A stretch of 64,000 nucleotides of DNA from Hyphomicrobium sp. (GTDB lineage Bacteria; Pseudomonadota; Alphaproteobacteria; Rhizobiales; Hyphomicrobiaceae), in the NCBI GenBank assembly GCA_002928735.1, contig PERL01000015.1, positions 1-64,000 on the forward strand, in the 5' to 3' direction. The notes beneath the pieces are model-generated. The model was not told where the DNA came from and did no database searches. It saw only the letters and a program-made list of their open reading frames with translations. Position 1 is the stretch's first letter. Each line of letters starts with the position of its first letter. This document shows positions 37,333 through 45,604 of this stretch, one piece after another. Position numbers and translations under genes: made by a program.

Positions 37333-38265
37333 ATGGCAGGTTCCGAGACGCGCAGCGGTAAGACTCCCGGACTTCAGGTCCAGGGGGCGGACGATCTCGT
37401 GCTGCCGTTCTCGACCGACAAGTCGGGTATTCGCGGGCGCGTCGTGCGCATGGGCGGCGTGGTCGATACGATCCTGTCGCGGCACGACTATCCGGAAGCC
37501 GTCAGCGAGGCGCTGGGTCAGGCTTTGGCGCTGACGGCGATGCTCGGGCAGCCGCTGAAGCCCGGCGGGCGGCTCGGCTTTCAAACGCGCACCGATGGGC
37601 CGATCCGGTTTCTGCTGGCCGACTACGAGGCGCCCGGGCGGTTGCGCGGATACGCCAGTTTCGACGCGGAGGCCATTGCGGCGAAGGGCCCGCGGCCGAA
37701 GCAAGGCGATCTGATCGGCAGCGGGCACATGGCGATGACGCTGGAACGCGTCGGCGAGGACGATCGCTATCAGGGCATCGTCGCGCTCGACGGCCAGAGT
37801 CTAGGGGCGGCGGCGCTCACCTATTTCCGCCAGTCGGAGCAGTTGCCGAGTTACGTGCGGCTCGCCGTGGCGCGGCACCGCGTGCAGGGCGGCGACGGAT
37901 GGCACTGGCGCGCGGGCGGGCTTTTGATCCAGCATCCGACCGCCGACGTGGAGGACAACGACAGTCCTACCGCGCCGCCGGAGCAGGAGAACTGGCAGCG
38001 GGCGCGCATCTTAGCTGCGAGCGTGGAAGATCACGAGTTGATCGATCCGACGCTGTCGGCGGAGCGGCTGCTGTTCCGGTTGTTCAACGAAGAAGACGTG
38101 CGCGTGTTCAAGGGGCAGCCGCTCGATGCCACCTGCCGCTGTTCGCGCGAGCGCGTGCAGATGTTTCTGACGCGGTTTCCGGACGAAGATCTGGACGGCT
38201 TGCGCGAGCCCGACGGCAGCATCTCGGTGACATGCGAGTTCTGCAATACGAAGTACTCATTTTGA
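37333..38265 (+). CDS. hslO: Redox-regulated chaperone Hsp33
   Basis: Hsp33 is a cytoplasmic holdase activated by oxidation of a zinc centre. The 310-residue protein has the N-terminal domain (VRMGGVVDTILSRHDYPEAV; LTAMLGQPLKPGGRLGFQT), the GYASFDAE segment and the C-terminal redox switch CRCSRERV followed 40 residues later by CEFC, i.e. CxC plus CxxC. It starts 12 bases after argF, an arrangement common in Hyphomicrobiales. The stop is followed at once by a palindromic hairpin array. Confidence 0.95.
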   Translation: MAGSETRSGKTPGLQVQGADDLVLPFSTDKSGIRGRVVRMGGVVDTILSRHDYPEAVSEALGQALALTAMLGQPLKPGGRLGFQTRTDGPIRFLLADYEAPGRLRGYASFDAEAIAAKGPRPKQGDLIGSGHMAMTLERVGEDDRYQGIVALDGQSLGAAALTYFRQSEQLPSYVRLAVARHRVQGGDGWHWRAGGLLIQHPTADVEDNDSPTAPPEQENWQRARILAASVEDHELIDPTLSAERLLFRLFNEEDVRVFKGQPLDATCRCSRERVQMFLTRFPDEDLDGLREPDGSISVTCEFCNTKYSF

Positions 38266-38267
38266 TT

Positions 38268-38378
38268 CCGCCTTCCGACACGCACATTGTTGGCCAACAC
38301 TCGGCAAGCCGGTGTTGGGCACGTTTTGGCCAACACTCGGCAAGCCGGTGTTGGGCTGGGCGCGCCGGCCGGAAGGCG
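38268..38378. repeat. Hairpin array with inverted ends, two units
   Basis: Two copies of a 25-base bulged hairpin lie at 38294-38318 and 38330-38354 (36-base period). The arms are CCAACAC and GTGTTGG, with an inner CGGC-AA-GCCG stem and one bulged T. The pair is framed by CCGCCTTCCG (38268-38277) and CGGAAGGCGC (38370-38379), inverted with one mismatch. The array lies between the convergent hslO and XRE-regulator genes. A four-unit array with the same ends occurs at 62756-62939. Confidence 0.85.
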
Positions 38379-38388
38379 CGGTGCCGCC

Positions 38389-39177
38389 TCACTCCTCGCG
38401 TTCGCGGGCGTAGGAGATGATGGAGAGGAAGCGGATGGGAAGCTTGATCAGTTCTTCGGGGCCGTGGGGTGCGTCGGCGTCGAAGAACAGGCTGTCGCCG
38501 GGAAGCATGGTGTAGAGCTTGTCGCCGTGGCGGTACACGACCTCGCCTTCGAGCATGTAGAGAAATTCCAGCCCTGAGTGCTGGAAGAGCGGGAAGACGT
38601 CGGACTTCTCGGTGAGCGTGATCATGTAGGGCTCGACGACGAGGCCGGAGGCGTTGCCGCCGGAGAAACCCAAAAGCTGATACTGGTGTCCGGCGCGGGT
38701 GCCGCGGCGTTCGATGACGAGGCCCTGTCCGGCGCGAACGAAGACGGCGTCGCGCTTCTCCTCGAAGCGGCGGAAGAGGGCGGTGACGGGGACGCCGAGC
38801 GCGCGTGAGAGACGCTGAAGCGTCGTCAGCGAGGCAGAGGTGACGCCGTTCTCGATTTTGGAGAGCATGCCGAGCGAGAGGCCCGTGGCGCGGGCGAGAT
38901 CGGACACAGTGATGCCGAGCTTCTTGCGGAAGGCGCGGACTTCGCGGCCGATGGCGACTTCAAGGACATTGTCGCGGGCGCCGGAGAGTGCGTGGGGGTC
39001 TTGGCTGTCCAGGGCGACGGGAAGGTCGGGGTCTTCGCCGTCGTCGCCTTCTTGCAGATGTCCAATTGTTTCGAGGTCGGTATCAACCGGCTGCGGGCTT
39101 TGGCGTGTGCGCGGAGAGGGTGGGGCGAGTGCATCATCCCGGTTGAGTTTACGAACCGTCTCCGAAACTTTTTTCAT
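38389..39177 (-). CDS. XRE-cupin transcriptional regulator of the mgd operon
   Basis: This is a DNA-binding regulator of about 262 residues. An N-terminal extension of some 70 acidic and polar residues precedes an XRE-type helix-turn-helix (residues about 76-131: EVRAFRKKLGITVSDLARAT, then SLGMLSKIENG). A cupin domain near 190-255 (LEFLYMLEGEVVYRHGD, LPGDSLFFDADAPHG) should bind a small effector. Proteins of this layout often control amine or amino-acid catabolism. I place the start at ATG 39177, which overlaps the mgdD stop as ATGA with a GGAAAG upstream, so it is translationally coupled to the N-methylglutamate dehydrogenase genes. It is a good candidate for sensing an NMG pathway intermediate. 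Confidence 0.88.
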   Translation of the reverse strand: MKKVSETVRKLNRDDALAPPSPRTRQSPQPVDTDLETIGHLQEGDDGEDPDLPVALDSQDPHALSGARDNVLEVAIGREVRAFRKKLGITVSDLARATGLSLGMLSKIENGVTSASLTTLQRLSRALGVPVTALFRRFEEKRDAVFVRAGQGLVIERRGTRAGHQYQLLGFSGGNASGLVVEPYMITLTEKSDVFPLFQHSGLEFLYMLEGEVVYRHGDKLYTMLPGDSLFFDADAPHGPEELIKLPIRFLSIISYAREREE

Positions 39178-39869
39178 CCGCTTTCCAGATCTCTCAAAAT
39201 CGACCGGCATGCGAGGGCGTTGCCAAATTCTTGGGCAGCATCAATTAAGCAGTCAAAGAAATACAGGGCCGACGCGCTATCGGCAAGAATATGGAACGCG
39301 GGCGTGCTGCCGATGTCCGCCCGGGTCACTATGGCCGAGATCTTGGCGACCGAGGTCTGGGCGATCGTGAGGTCTGGAAACTTGTTCAGGCGGAAGTCAA
39401 TGCCGCATATTTTTGCGAACATTTCCGGTGACTTAGCGCCTGTCACGACGAACCAAGCCTGGCTGTCCCGGCGCAGCATCGGGTAGGTGCGTTCGGCATC
39501 ATCGAGGCGCCAATCGTCGTGGAGCTTTTGCAGCTTTCCGTCATCGCCGCAGAGCGGCGAAAGGAGAATCACCTCGCTGGCTGCGAGGACGAGGCAGAGG
39601 CCGCCGTCGGGCTGGCGGAAGGCGCGGTTGGCGGTTCCCTCCAGAACGATGCCGCGTTTTTTCATGGCGGGGATGGTCTCGCGGCCTTTGAAGCCGAGGC
39701 GGGGCAGGGGCGAGAGGTCGGTTATCGCGAGATGGCGGGCCGCATCGATGCTGCCGAGGCCGTCCGAGATGGCGGCGTCGCCTGCCGGGGTCGCGGTCCA
39801 TTTTGCGCCGGTCTTGGTCAGGGCGGAACGGAGCGGCGTGCGGCGCAGGTGTTGTTCGGGCGTGGTCAT
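39174..39869 (-). CDS. mgdD: N-methylglutamate dehydrogenase subunit D (SoxG-like gamma)
   Basis: This is the small gamma-type subunit of a heterotetrameric sarcosine-oxidase-family enzyme, 231 residues from ATG 39869, two bases after the mgdC stop. It shows the SoxG pattern: an N-terminal RRTPLRSAL segment, AITDLSPLPRLGFKG, DEAW-like QAWFVVTGAKSPEMFAKICGIDF and a C-terminal HILADSASALYFFDCLIDAAQEFG. SoxG-type subunits resemble the folate-binding GcvT fold. Assignment to N-methylglutamate rather than sarcosine rests on the neighbouring mgsABC-gmaS genes. The end overlaps the regulator start. Confidence 0.83.
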   Translation of the reverse strand: MTTPEQHLRRTPLRSALTKTGAKWTATPAGDAAISDGLGSIDAARHLAITDLSPLPRLGFKGRETIPAMKKRGIVLEGTANRAFRQPDGGLCLVLAASEVILLSPLCGDDGKLQKLHDDWRLDDAERTYPMLRRDSQAWFVVTGAKSPEMFAKICGIDFRLNKFPDLTIAQTSVAKISAIVTRADIGSTPAFHILADSASALYFFDCLIDAAQEFGNALACRSILRDLESG

Positions 39870-39871
39870 CT

Positions 39872-42781
39872 TCAGATTTCCTGGCGCGCGTTGTCGGGAT
39901 CGTAGAAGGGCGTGGGGACGACTTCTGCGGAGACCATCGTGCCGCCGTCGACGCGGATTTCGAAGCGGTGGCCGGTCTCGGTCATGTCGAGCGGCAGGTA
40001 GGCGAGGCCGACGACTTTGCCCAGTGTCGGCGATTTGACCACCGACGTGATGCGGCCGACGATGGCGCCGTTGCGGATGATGAGGTGGCAATCTTTGGGC
40101 GTCGGTGCGGCGCTATCTGTGACCGTGAAGCCGACGAGCTTGCGCGTGATGCCTTTGGCGGCCTGCATGTCGATGGAGCGCTTGCCGACGTAGAAGGGTT
40201 TCTTCTTGGCGAGTGCCCACTCCATGCCGGCTTCGATGGGGTTGGTGAGGCCGTCGGTATCCTGGCCGACAATGATGTGGCCCTTTTCCAGACGCAGGAT
40301 GCGCTGGGCTTCGACGCCAAAGGGTTTGAGGCCGTGCGGCTTGCCGGCGGTCATGAGGATATCCCACAGCGCTTCGCCGAAGCTCGCGGGGCAATGGATT
40401 TCATAGCCTGCTTCTCCGACGAAGCCGACGCGCAAGACGCGGACGGGGATGCCAGCGAGCGTGCCCGTGCGCACGCCCATGTAGGGGAAGGCGTCTTTGG
40501 AGAAATCGATGTCGCTTGAGAGGGATTGCACGATGTCGCGCGCTTTGGGACCGGCGAGGTTCACCGCGGAATAGGCGGCCGTCACGTTGGCGACGTCGAC
40601 GTCCGTCTTCCATTGCACGTTGAACCACGTCATCGCGCGATAGACCTGGTCGACGGCGCTTGTTGTCGCCGTGACGTAGTAGTGGTTGGGCGCGAGGCGG
40701 CAGGCGACGCCATCGTCGATGACGACGCCGGCGATGTCGGTCATGAGCGTGTAGCGGGCACGGCCGACGGGCTGCTTTTCATACGCCCAGGTGTACATCC
40801 GGTCGATGAAAGCGGCCGCATCCGGGCCGCGAATGTCGAGGCCGCCGAGTGTCGATACGTCGATCAGGCCGGCATTGTTGCGGACGGCGCGGACTTCATC
40901 TTCGATGGCGCGGGCGGCGTTGTCCTTGGCGCCATAGTAGGCGGGGCGGAGCCACAGGCCGGCGGTCATGAACTGCGCGCCCAGTTCTTCGTGGCGGCGG
41001 TGCATGGAGGTGAGGCGTGTTGGTTCGAAGGCGCGGCCGGCCATGTGCGCGAACTTCTCCGGCACGAGCGGCGGGCGGAACGTTGTGGTGCCGATGACTT
41101 CCGGCGGTTTGCCGGTGACGGCGCTGACGACGCGGATGGTATTGAGGTTGGCGTGGCGGCCCTGGCTCGGGCCGAGGCCTGCGGTGGAGTAGCGTTTGAC
41201 GAGTTGGATGTCGTCGTAGCCGTCCTTGACTGAGTTGATGATGTCCTTCACCGACAGGTCTTCGTCGAAGTCGATGAATTCCTTGCCCTTGGCGCTTTTG
41301 AAGATCGGATAGGGGTGCGTGATCGACGCGGCGCCGGGATCGGTGGCGTCTGGTTGTGATCCGGCGGGGCTGCCGGCGGCGAGGCGGGCGGCGATGGCGC
41401 CGGTTTCCTTTGCGTGTGTTGAAACGCGATCCGGCGACCAGAGTCCGGCGGCGCTGCCGGCGAGCGAAACGCCTTCGGGTGCGTTCACCGCGCGGTGCAT
41501 TTGAATGGCGGGATCGAAGACGACTTTCGCGCCGGCGTGGCTGGCGAGATTGAGGGCCGGCGAGCAGCCGACCGAGATCAGCACGCAGTCGCAGGTGATC
41601 CAGTCGGTGACGGACGAGGTTTTGCCCTGGGCGGTGATGGAGGCGATGCCGACGCTTTCGACGCGCAGATATCCCTTGGCATCGACGGGCGTGGCGTTGG
41701 TGACGATGCGAATGCCGCGAGCGCGGGCCGCTTCGACGGCGGGGCCTGTGGTGGTGCCGAGATCGACGATGGCGGCGACTTCGCTGCCCGCATCGAGGAG
41801 ATCGAGGGCTGTTTCGTAGCCGAACGTATTGGACGTCGCGATGACGGCGCGGTTGCCCGGGCGGACGCCGTAAAGGCGCATCAATCGCTGGGCGGCGGTG
41901 GCGAAGAGAATGCCGGGGCGGTCATTGTTGCGGAAGACGATGGGCTGATCGAAGCTGCCGGCGGCGACGATGGTCTGGCGCGTGCGGATCTTCAAGAGGC
42001 GGTTGCCGGAGATCGCTGCCGCCCAGCCGTCGGTGAAAAGACCGGAGACGACGGTGCTGGTTAGGATGGTGAGATTTTTGATGCCGCGCGCGCGTGTGAT
42101 CAGGTCGCGGCGGAGCGTGTCGGCGGCGTCGCGGCTGTCGCCCACGCGGCCGTAAAGGAGTGAGCCGCCCAGTTCCGAATTTTCTTCGATGAGCAGCGTT
42201 TCGGCGCCGCCTTCGGCAGCCGCAATGGCGGCCTCAAGTCCGGCCTGTCCGCCGCCGACGACGAGCACGTCGGTGAAGAGATAGGCCTTATCGTAGTATT
42301 TGTGTTCGGCGCGCGGATCCAGAGTGCCGAGGCCGGCCATGATGCGGATTGGGCGTTCAAAGTATTTCCAGACGCCGGCGGGGCGGAAGAACGTCTTGTA
42401 GTAGAAGCCGACGGGCAAGAAGCGGCCGAAATAGTCCATGATCGAGAAGGCGTCGCGTTCGAGCGAGCCGAGGCGATTGATGGACACAACGGCGAGGCCG
42501 GGTGTGACCGCGTGAAGATCGGCGCGGACGTTTGGTTCGTCGGCGACCTGCACGAGCGTGTTCGCGTCGAGGCCGTTCATGGTGAGTGCGCCGCGCGGGC
42601 GGTGATATTTGAACGAGCGGGAGAGCAGCACCTGGCCGGCGCCATAGAGGGCGGAGGCGATGGTGTCGCCTTGATAGCCGTTGAACAGGCGGCCGTCGAA
42701 GGTGAACGACAGCGGCTTTGTGCGGTCGATCAGCAGGCCAAAGCCGGGTTTGTCAATGCGGGCGGGGGAGGACGTGCTCAT
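39872..42781 (-). CDS. mgdC: N-methylglutamate dehydrogenase large subunit (SoxA-like alpha)
   Basis: This is the 969-residue alpha-type subunit. The N-terminal segment (about 14-100) is a ferredoxin-like domain without cluster cysteines, as in SoxA. A dinucleotide-binding domain follows with GGGQAG at 176-181 and ATSNTFGYETALDLL near 315. The C-terminal 400 residues are a GcvT/aminomethyltransferase domain (YTWAYEKQPVGRARYTLMTD; VGFVGEAGYEIHCPASFGE) that should hold tetrahydrofolate and capture the one-carbon unit as methylene-THF. The ATG overlaps the mgdB stop by four bases. Sarcosine oxidase alpha is the alternative; context favours Mgd. Confidence 0.88.
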   Translation of the reverse strand: MSTSSPARIDKPGFGLLIDRTKPLSFTFDGRLFNGYQGDTIASALYGAGQVLLSRSFKYHRPRGALTMNGLDANTLVQVADEPNVRADLHAVTPGLAVVSINRLGSLERDAFSIMDYFGRFLPVGFYYKTFFRPAGVWKYFERPIRIMAGLGTLDPRAEHKYYDKAYLFTDVLVVGGGQAGLEAAIAAAEGGAETLLIEENSELGGSLLYGRVGDSRDAADTLRRDLITRARGIKNLTILTSTVVSGLFTDGWAAAISGNRLLKIRTRQTIVAAGSFDQPIVFRNNDRPGILFATAAQRLMRLYGVRPGNRAVIATSNTFGYETALDLLDAGSEVAAIVDLGTTTGPAVEAARARGIRIVTNATPVDAKGYLRVESVGIASITAQGKTSSVTDWITCDCVLISVGCSPALNLASHAGAKVVFDPAIQMHRAVNAPEGVSLAGSAAGLWSPDRVSTHAKETGAIAARLAAGSPAGSQPDATDPGAASITHPYPIFKSAKGKEFIDFDEDLSVKDIINSVKDGYDDIQLVKRYSTAGLGPSQGRHANLNTIRVVSAVTGKPPEVIGTTTFRPPLVPEKFAHMAGRAFEPTRLTSMHRRHEELGAQFMTAGLWLRPAYYGAKDNAARAIEDEVRAVRNNAGLIDVSTLGGLDIRGPDAAAFIDRMYTWAYEKQPVGRARYTLMTDIAGVVIDDGVACRLAPNHYYVTATTSAVDQVYRAMTWFNVQWKTDVDVANVTAAYSAVNLAGPKARDIVQSLSSDIDFSKDAFPYMGVRTGTLAGIPVRVLRVGFVGEAGYEIHCPASFGEALWDILMTAGKPHGLKPFGVEAQRILRLEKGHIIVGQDTDGLTNPIEAGMEWALAKKKPFYVGKRSIDMQAAKGITRKLVGFTVTDSAAPTPKDCHLIIRNGAIVGRITSVVKSPTLGKVVGLAYLPLDMTETGHRFEIRVDGGTMVSAEVVPTPFYDPDNARQEI

Positions 42782-43122
42782 GCCGACGTTGCTCCCGTCT
42801 CCGTGCCGCCGGTGGCGGGCTTGGCGGCCGGTTCGGCTTCGCCGGACGCGTTGGCTTGCTGACGGGCGAGGAAAGCGTCGTACGTCATGGTTTCGAGGAT
42901 CTCATCGGTGATCGTGTTGCGGCGGGCGATGAACCAGTAGTTGGTGGGGGCGTGTAGCCACCACTCGGTTATCTCGCCGGCGGTGTTGTCTTCCAGGAAG
43001 AGATATTCGGTCCATTGCGCATCCGTGGCGGTGGCGGGATCGGGCATAGCCTTCATCTCGCCGCCCCAGACGAATTCGGAGATGTTGCGCGGGCCGTTGA
43101 GCGGGCAGTTCAGGATTTTCAT
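42778..43122 (-). CDS. mgdB: N-methylglutamate dehydrogenase subunit B (SoxD-like delta)
   Basis: This 114-residue delta-type subunit is expected to bind one zinc. The N-terminus MKILNCPLNGPRNISEFVWGGE carries the conserved cysteine and RNxxEF motif of SoxD proteins; EWWLHAPTNYWFIARRNTITDEI includes the zinc-ligand histidine region and R-N-T motif. The C-terminus is an Ala/Pro-rich tail of 25 residues. It lies 11 bases after mgdA and overlaps mgdC. Confidence 0.87.
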   Translation of the reverse strand: MKILNCPLNGPRNISEFVWGGEMKAMPDPATATDAQWTEYLFLEDNTAGEITEWWLHAPTNYWFIARRNTITDEILETMTYDAFLARQQANASGEAEPAAKPATGGTETGATSA

Positions 43123-43133
43123 TTTGCCGCTCC

Positions 43134-44375
43134 CTAGTGGCCGACCGATGCCGCGCCTTTTTCACCGACGAGATCGAAGGTGTTGAAGCGCGAGAGGGCG
43201 AAGGGTTTCAAGAGATCGGGCTGGCGGCCGGTGGCGACGCATTCGGCCATGCGCTTGCCGCAGACGGGGGTGGCCTTGAAGCCCCAGGTGCCCCAGCCGG
43301 CGTCGATGTAATAGTTTTCGACGGGCGTGAGGCCCATGACGGGGGAAAAGTCCGGTGTCATGTCGGCCATGCCGGCCCATTGGCGCAGAATGCGGAGTTC
43401 GCCCATGAAGGGAAAGAGCTCCAACATGTGGCCCATCAGGCTTTCCTTGAAGTCGAGGGTGGAGCGGGAGGAGTAGAGCCCGTAGGCATCGGTGGCGCCG
43501 CCCATGACCATTTCACCGCGGGCCGACTGCGAAATGTAGACGTGAAGCGAGCCCGAGACGACGATCTGATCGAGGATGGGCTTGACGGGTTCGGACACGC
43601 AGGCTTGCAGCGGGATCGTCTTGATCGGCAGCTTGAGGCCGGCCATGCGCGCGACATGCGAGGATGATCCTGCGACGGCCTGCATGACCTTGGCGGCGTG
43701 TATGACTCCGCGGTTGGTTTCGACGCCGATGGCGCGGCCGTTTTCGATCAGGATCTTTTTGACTTCGGTCTGCGTGTGGACTTCGACGCCGCGCTTCATC
43801 GCTTCTTTGGCATAACCCCAGGCCACAGCGTCGTGGCGGGCGATGGCGCCGGGCGGGTGGTAGAGCGCGCCGAGCACGGGATAGCGGGCCTCGTCCGTCA
43901 CGTTCATCGTCGGGCAGATGCGCTTGACTTCGGCGGCGTCGATGACTTCGGAGTTGACGCCCATGTGCTTGTTGACTTCCGCGCGCCAGCGGGCGGTGCG
44001 CATGGCGGCATCGGTGTGTGCGAGCGTGAAGTGGCCGCGCTCGGAGTACATGACGTTGATGTCGAGTTCGTTGGAGAGGGTGCGGAAGAGTTCGACCGAC
44101 TCCTTATAGAATGCGACGCCTTCGGGGGTGAGATAATTGGCGCGCACGATCGTCGTGTTGCGGGCGGTATTGCCGCCGGCGAGCCAGCCCTTTTCGAGGA
44201 CGGCGATGTTGGTGATGCCGTGATCCTTGGCGAGGTGATAGGCAGCTGCGAGACCATGGCCGCCAGCGCCGATGATGATCACGTCGTAGGTTTTCTTGAG
44301 GTCCGGCTTCCAACGGAAGTGCGGGTCGTCGGGGTGCTCCCGCGACAAGGCGTATTTCAAGAGTGCGAACGGCAT
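43134..44375 (-). CDS. mgdA: N-methylglutamate dehydrogenase subunit A (SoxB-like beta)
   Basis: This is the FAD-dependent catalytic subunit that oxidises the N-methyl group of N-methylglutamate. From ATG 44375 it has 413 residues; GGAG seven bases upstream supports this start over one 15 codons earlier. The DAO-type dinucleotide motif IIIGAGGHG is near residues 33-41, with GWLAGGNTARNTTIVRANY (FAD/FMN contacts) and a C-terminal MADMTPDFSPVMG and DAGWGTWGFKATP block typical of SoxB. It heads the mgdA-B-C-D-regulator operon and diverges from the transporter operon. Confidence 0.88.
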   Translation of the reverse strand: MPFALLKYALSREHPDDPHFRWKPDLKKTYDVIIIGAGGHGLAAAYHLAKDHGITNIAVLEKGWLAGGNTARNTTIVRANYLTPEGVAFYKESVELFRTLSNELDINVMYSERGHFTLAHTDAAMRTARWRAEVNKHMGVNSEVIDAAEVKRICPTMNVTDEARYPVLGALYHPPGAIARHDAVAWGYAKEAMKRGVEVHTQTEVKKILIENGRAIGVETNRGVIHAAKVMQAVAGSSSHVARMAGLKLPIKTIPLQACVSEPVKPILDQIVVSGSLHVYISQSARGEMVMGGATDAYGLYSSRSTLDFKESLMGHMLELFPFMGELRILRQWAGMADMTPDFSPVMGLTPVENYYIDAGWGTWGFKATPVCGKRMAECVATGRQPDLLKPFALSRFNTFDLVGEKGAASVGH

Positions 44376-44693
44376 TTCAATGCTCCGGCCATGGCCTCCG
44401 GCTTTATAAGCCGGATTCAAGGGCAGCTTTCACCCTGTAACCATGCCCCCGATTGTTCCCAAAGTGCAAGAAATTTTCCGGTTGTTCAAGTCTCGGGTCA
44501 TCTCAACTTTGGTGATTTGCCTGTATTTGTTGCGGTGCACTGCATAATTTCCGCGTTTTCTGTTGCAAATGCAGGCAGTTCGTCTTGACATCTCGCGGCA
44601 CCATGACGCAGACTTTCCGCTCAATAAAAATAGATTGCCTGACAGGCAACATTTTTGCGCCGGACTTAACCGGCCAATCTGGGGGAGGTCGCT
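44376..44693. promoter_or_regulatory. Divergent control region of mgd and transporter operons
   Basis: This 318-base gap separates mgdA (minus) from the small membrane protein genes (plus). It is AT-richer than the flanks and must hold both promoters. It contains the perfect palindrome at 44635-44649 plus half-site-like copies TTGCCTG at 44517-44523 and CAGGCAG at 44572-44578. A TTGACA occurs at 44585-44590 without a convincing partner at 17 bases. No gene was recognised. Confidence 0.6.
44635..44649. promoter_or_regulatory. 15-bp perfect palindrome, candidate operator
   Basis: TTGCCTG-A-CAGGCAA is a perfect inverted repeat with a one-base centre, 45 bases before the TTG start of the first transporter gene. 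Position and symmetry fit a dimeric regulator such as the XRE-cupin protein encoded at the end of the mgd operon. Which protein binds is inference. Confidence 0.55.
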
Positions 44694-44987
44694 TTGCAAC
44701 AGAAAGCTATGGATCCGCGCGTCGAGAAGATGTTCGGACAGGACCGGATGTGGGCGATCCTCGCCCTCGTCGTGGTTTGGGCACTCTACACATTCGTCTT
44801 TTACATGCTGCTGCCGCATCTCAACGACGACGGCGTGCTCGGCGCGCTGCTCATCAGCGGCGGGCTCGTGATGCTTTTCAACGCCGCGGCGATCTGGGCG
44901 ATGATCAAGCATTACAGCGAGGACAAGGCCCACATCTATGGCCTTGATCTCCACTACCTCGATCTCATGAACCAACGCAAAGATTGA
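44694..44987 (+). CDS. Small two-helix membrane protein, transporter operon gene 1
   Basis: This is a 97-residue membrane protein of unknown family. The start appears to be TTG at 44694: GGGGGAGG lies five bases before it, while the next ATG (44709) is 20 bases from that site. Two hydrophobic helices, residues 19-39 (MWAILALVVVWALYTFVFYM) and 49-70 (GALLISGGLVMLFNAAAIWA), are joined by a short polar loop; the charged tail (YSEDKAHIYGLDLHYLDLMN) is likely cytoplasmic. It is the first gene of a tight run ending with an APC permease, so it probably serves that transporter as an accessory subunit. Confidence 0.8.
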   Translation: MQQKAMDPRVEKMFGQDRMWAILALVVVWALYTFVFYMLLPHLNDDGVLGALLISGGLVMLFNAAAIWAMIKHYSEDKAHIYGLDLHYLDLMNQRKD

Positions 44988-44997
44988 GGAGCACACC

Positions 44998-45390
44998 ATG
45001 AGCAACGGTGATTACATCCCGCCGCGCCAATCCGCGCTCGGGCAGTTTTTCGACAGCGTGTTCCTTCTGGCTCTGGTGTTCGCTGCACTGTTTGCGCCGA
45101 TCTACCTCGGCCTGGCCGGCGGCGGCAAAACGGAACTCGCCATCGCCGATAAGACAACCTGGACCGGCCTTGGGCAGAACCCCGTTATGCAAGCGGCCTG
45201 GGAGAAACTTGGCTACACGCCAGAGACTGCGGCGCCGCTCATCGTGTCGCGCTTCGACTATTCGTTCGACCTCATCGCGCTCGGCGTCACCGCGCTTGTC
45301 GTGATCGGATATTTTCTTCTCGTGGTCGCGTTCTCCAAGAGCGAATACCGCGAAGTCATCGCCGAACGCTTCGGCCGCAAGACGGATTGA
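44998..45390 (+). CDS. Small two-helix membrane protein, transporter operon gene 2
   Basis: This 130-residue protein has membrane helices at about residues 20-40 (SVFLLALVFAALFAPIYLGL) and 91-112 (DLIALGVTALVVIGYFLLVV). They are separated by a 50-residue loop that is probably periplasmic (KTTWTGLGQNPVMQAAWEKL). No family was recognised. It follows gene 1 by 10 bases and precedes gene 3 by 10 bases; the operon order suggests a stable part of the permease complex. The loop size would allow contact with substrate or with the permease from outside. Confidence 0.8.
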   Translation: MSNGDYIPPRQSALGQFFDSVFLLALVFAALFAPIYLGLAGGGKTELAIADKTTWTGLGQNPVMQAAWEKLGYTPETAAPLIVSRFDYSFDLIALGVTALVVIGYFLLVVAFSKSEYREVIAERFGRKTD

Positions 45391-45400
45391 GGGGAACGCC

Positions 45401-45604
45401 ATGCCTGATATCAGCACGCTCAATAACTATCAGCTTCTCGAGTACGGCGCCTGGGGCCTCTCGTTTGTGTTTGGTCTCTGGATGCTGTTGGACATGATGA
45501 AGACCAACATCACCTACTCCGAAGACCTTCTCATTTCGTCGCGTGAAGGCGAAATCGAAGACGCTCTCGTGATCGATCCGCCCCATCAGGGAGGTCACCT
45601 GTGA
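45401..45604 (+). CDS. Single-helix membrane protein, transporter operon gene 3
   Basis: This 67-residue protein has one hydrophobic helix at residues 15-33 (YGAWGLSFVFGLWMLLDMM) and an acidic soluble tail (SSREGEIEDALVIDPPHQGG). Such size and topology recall the small helper subunits of ActP-type and TRAP-type transporters, but there is no sequence match that I can name. The stop overlaps the GTG start of the permease (GTGA), so the two are translationally coupled. Confidence 0.78.
   Translation: MPDISTLNNYQLLEYGAWGLSFVFGLWMLLDMMKTNITYSEDLLISSREGEIEDALVIDPPHQGGHL

Noticed and set aside
39174-44375. Reading the four subunits as a sarcosine oxidase (soxBDAG)
   Set aside because: No glyA, folD or purU genes accompany them, while mgsABC and gmaS are adjacent, so N-methylglutamate dehydrogenase fits better.
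44585-44613. Sigma-70 promoter with TTGACA at 44585
   Set aside because: No acceptable -10 box occurs 16-18 bases downstream.
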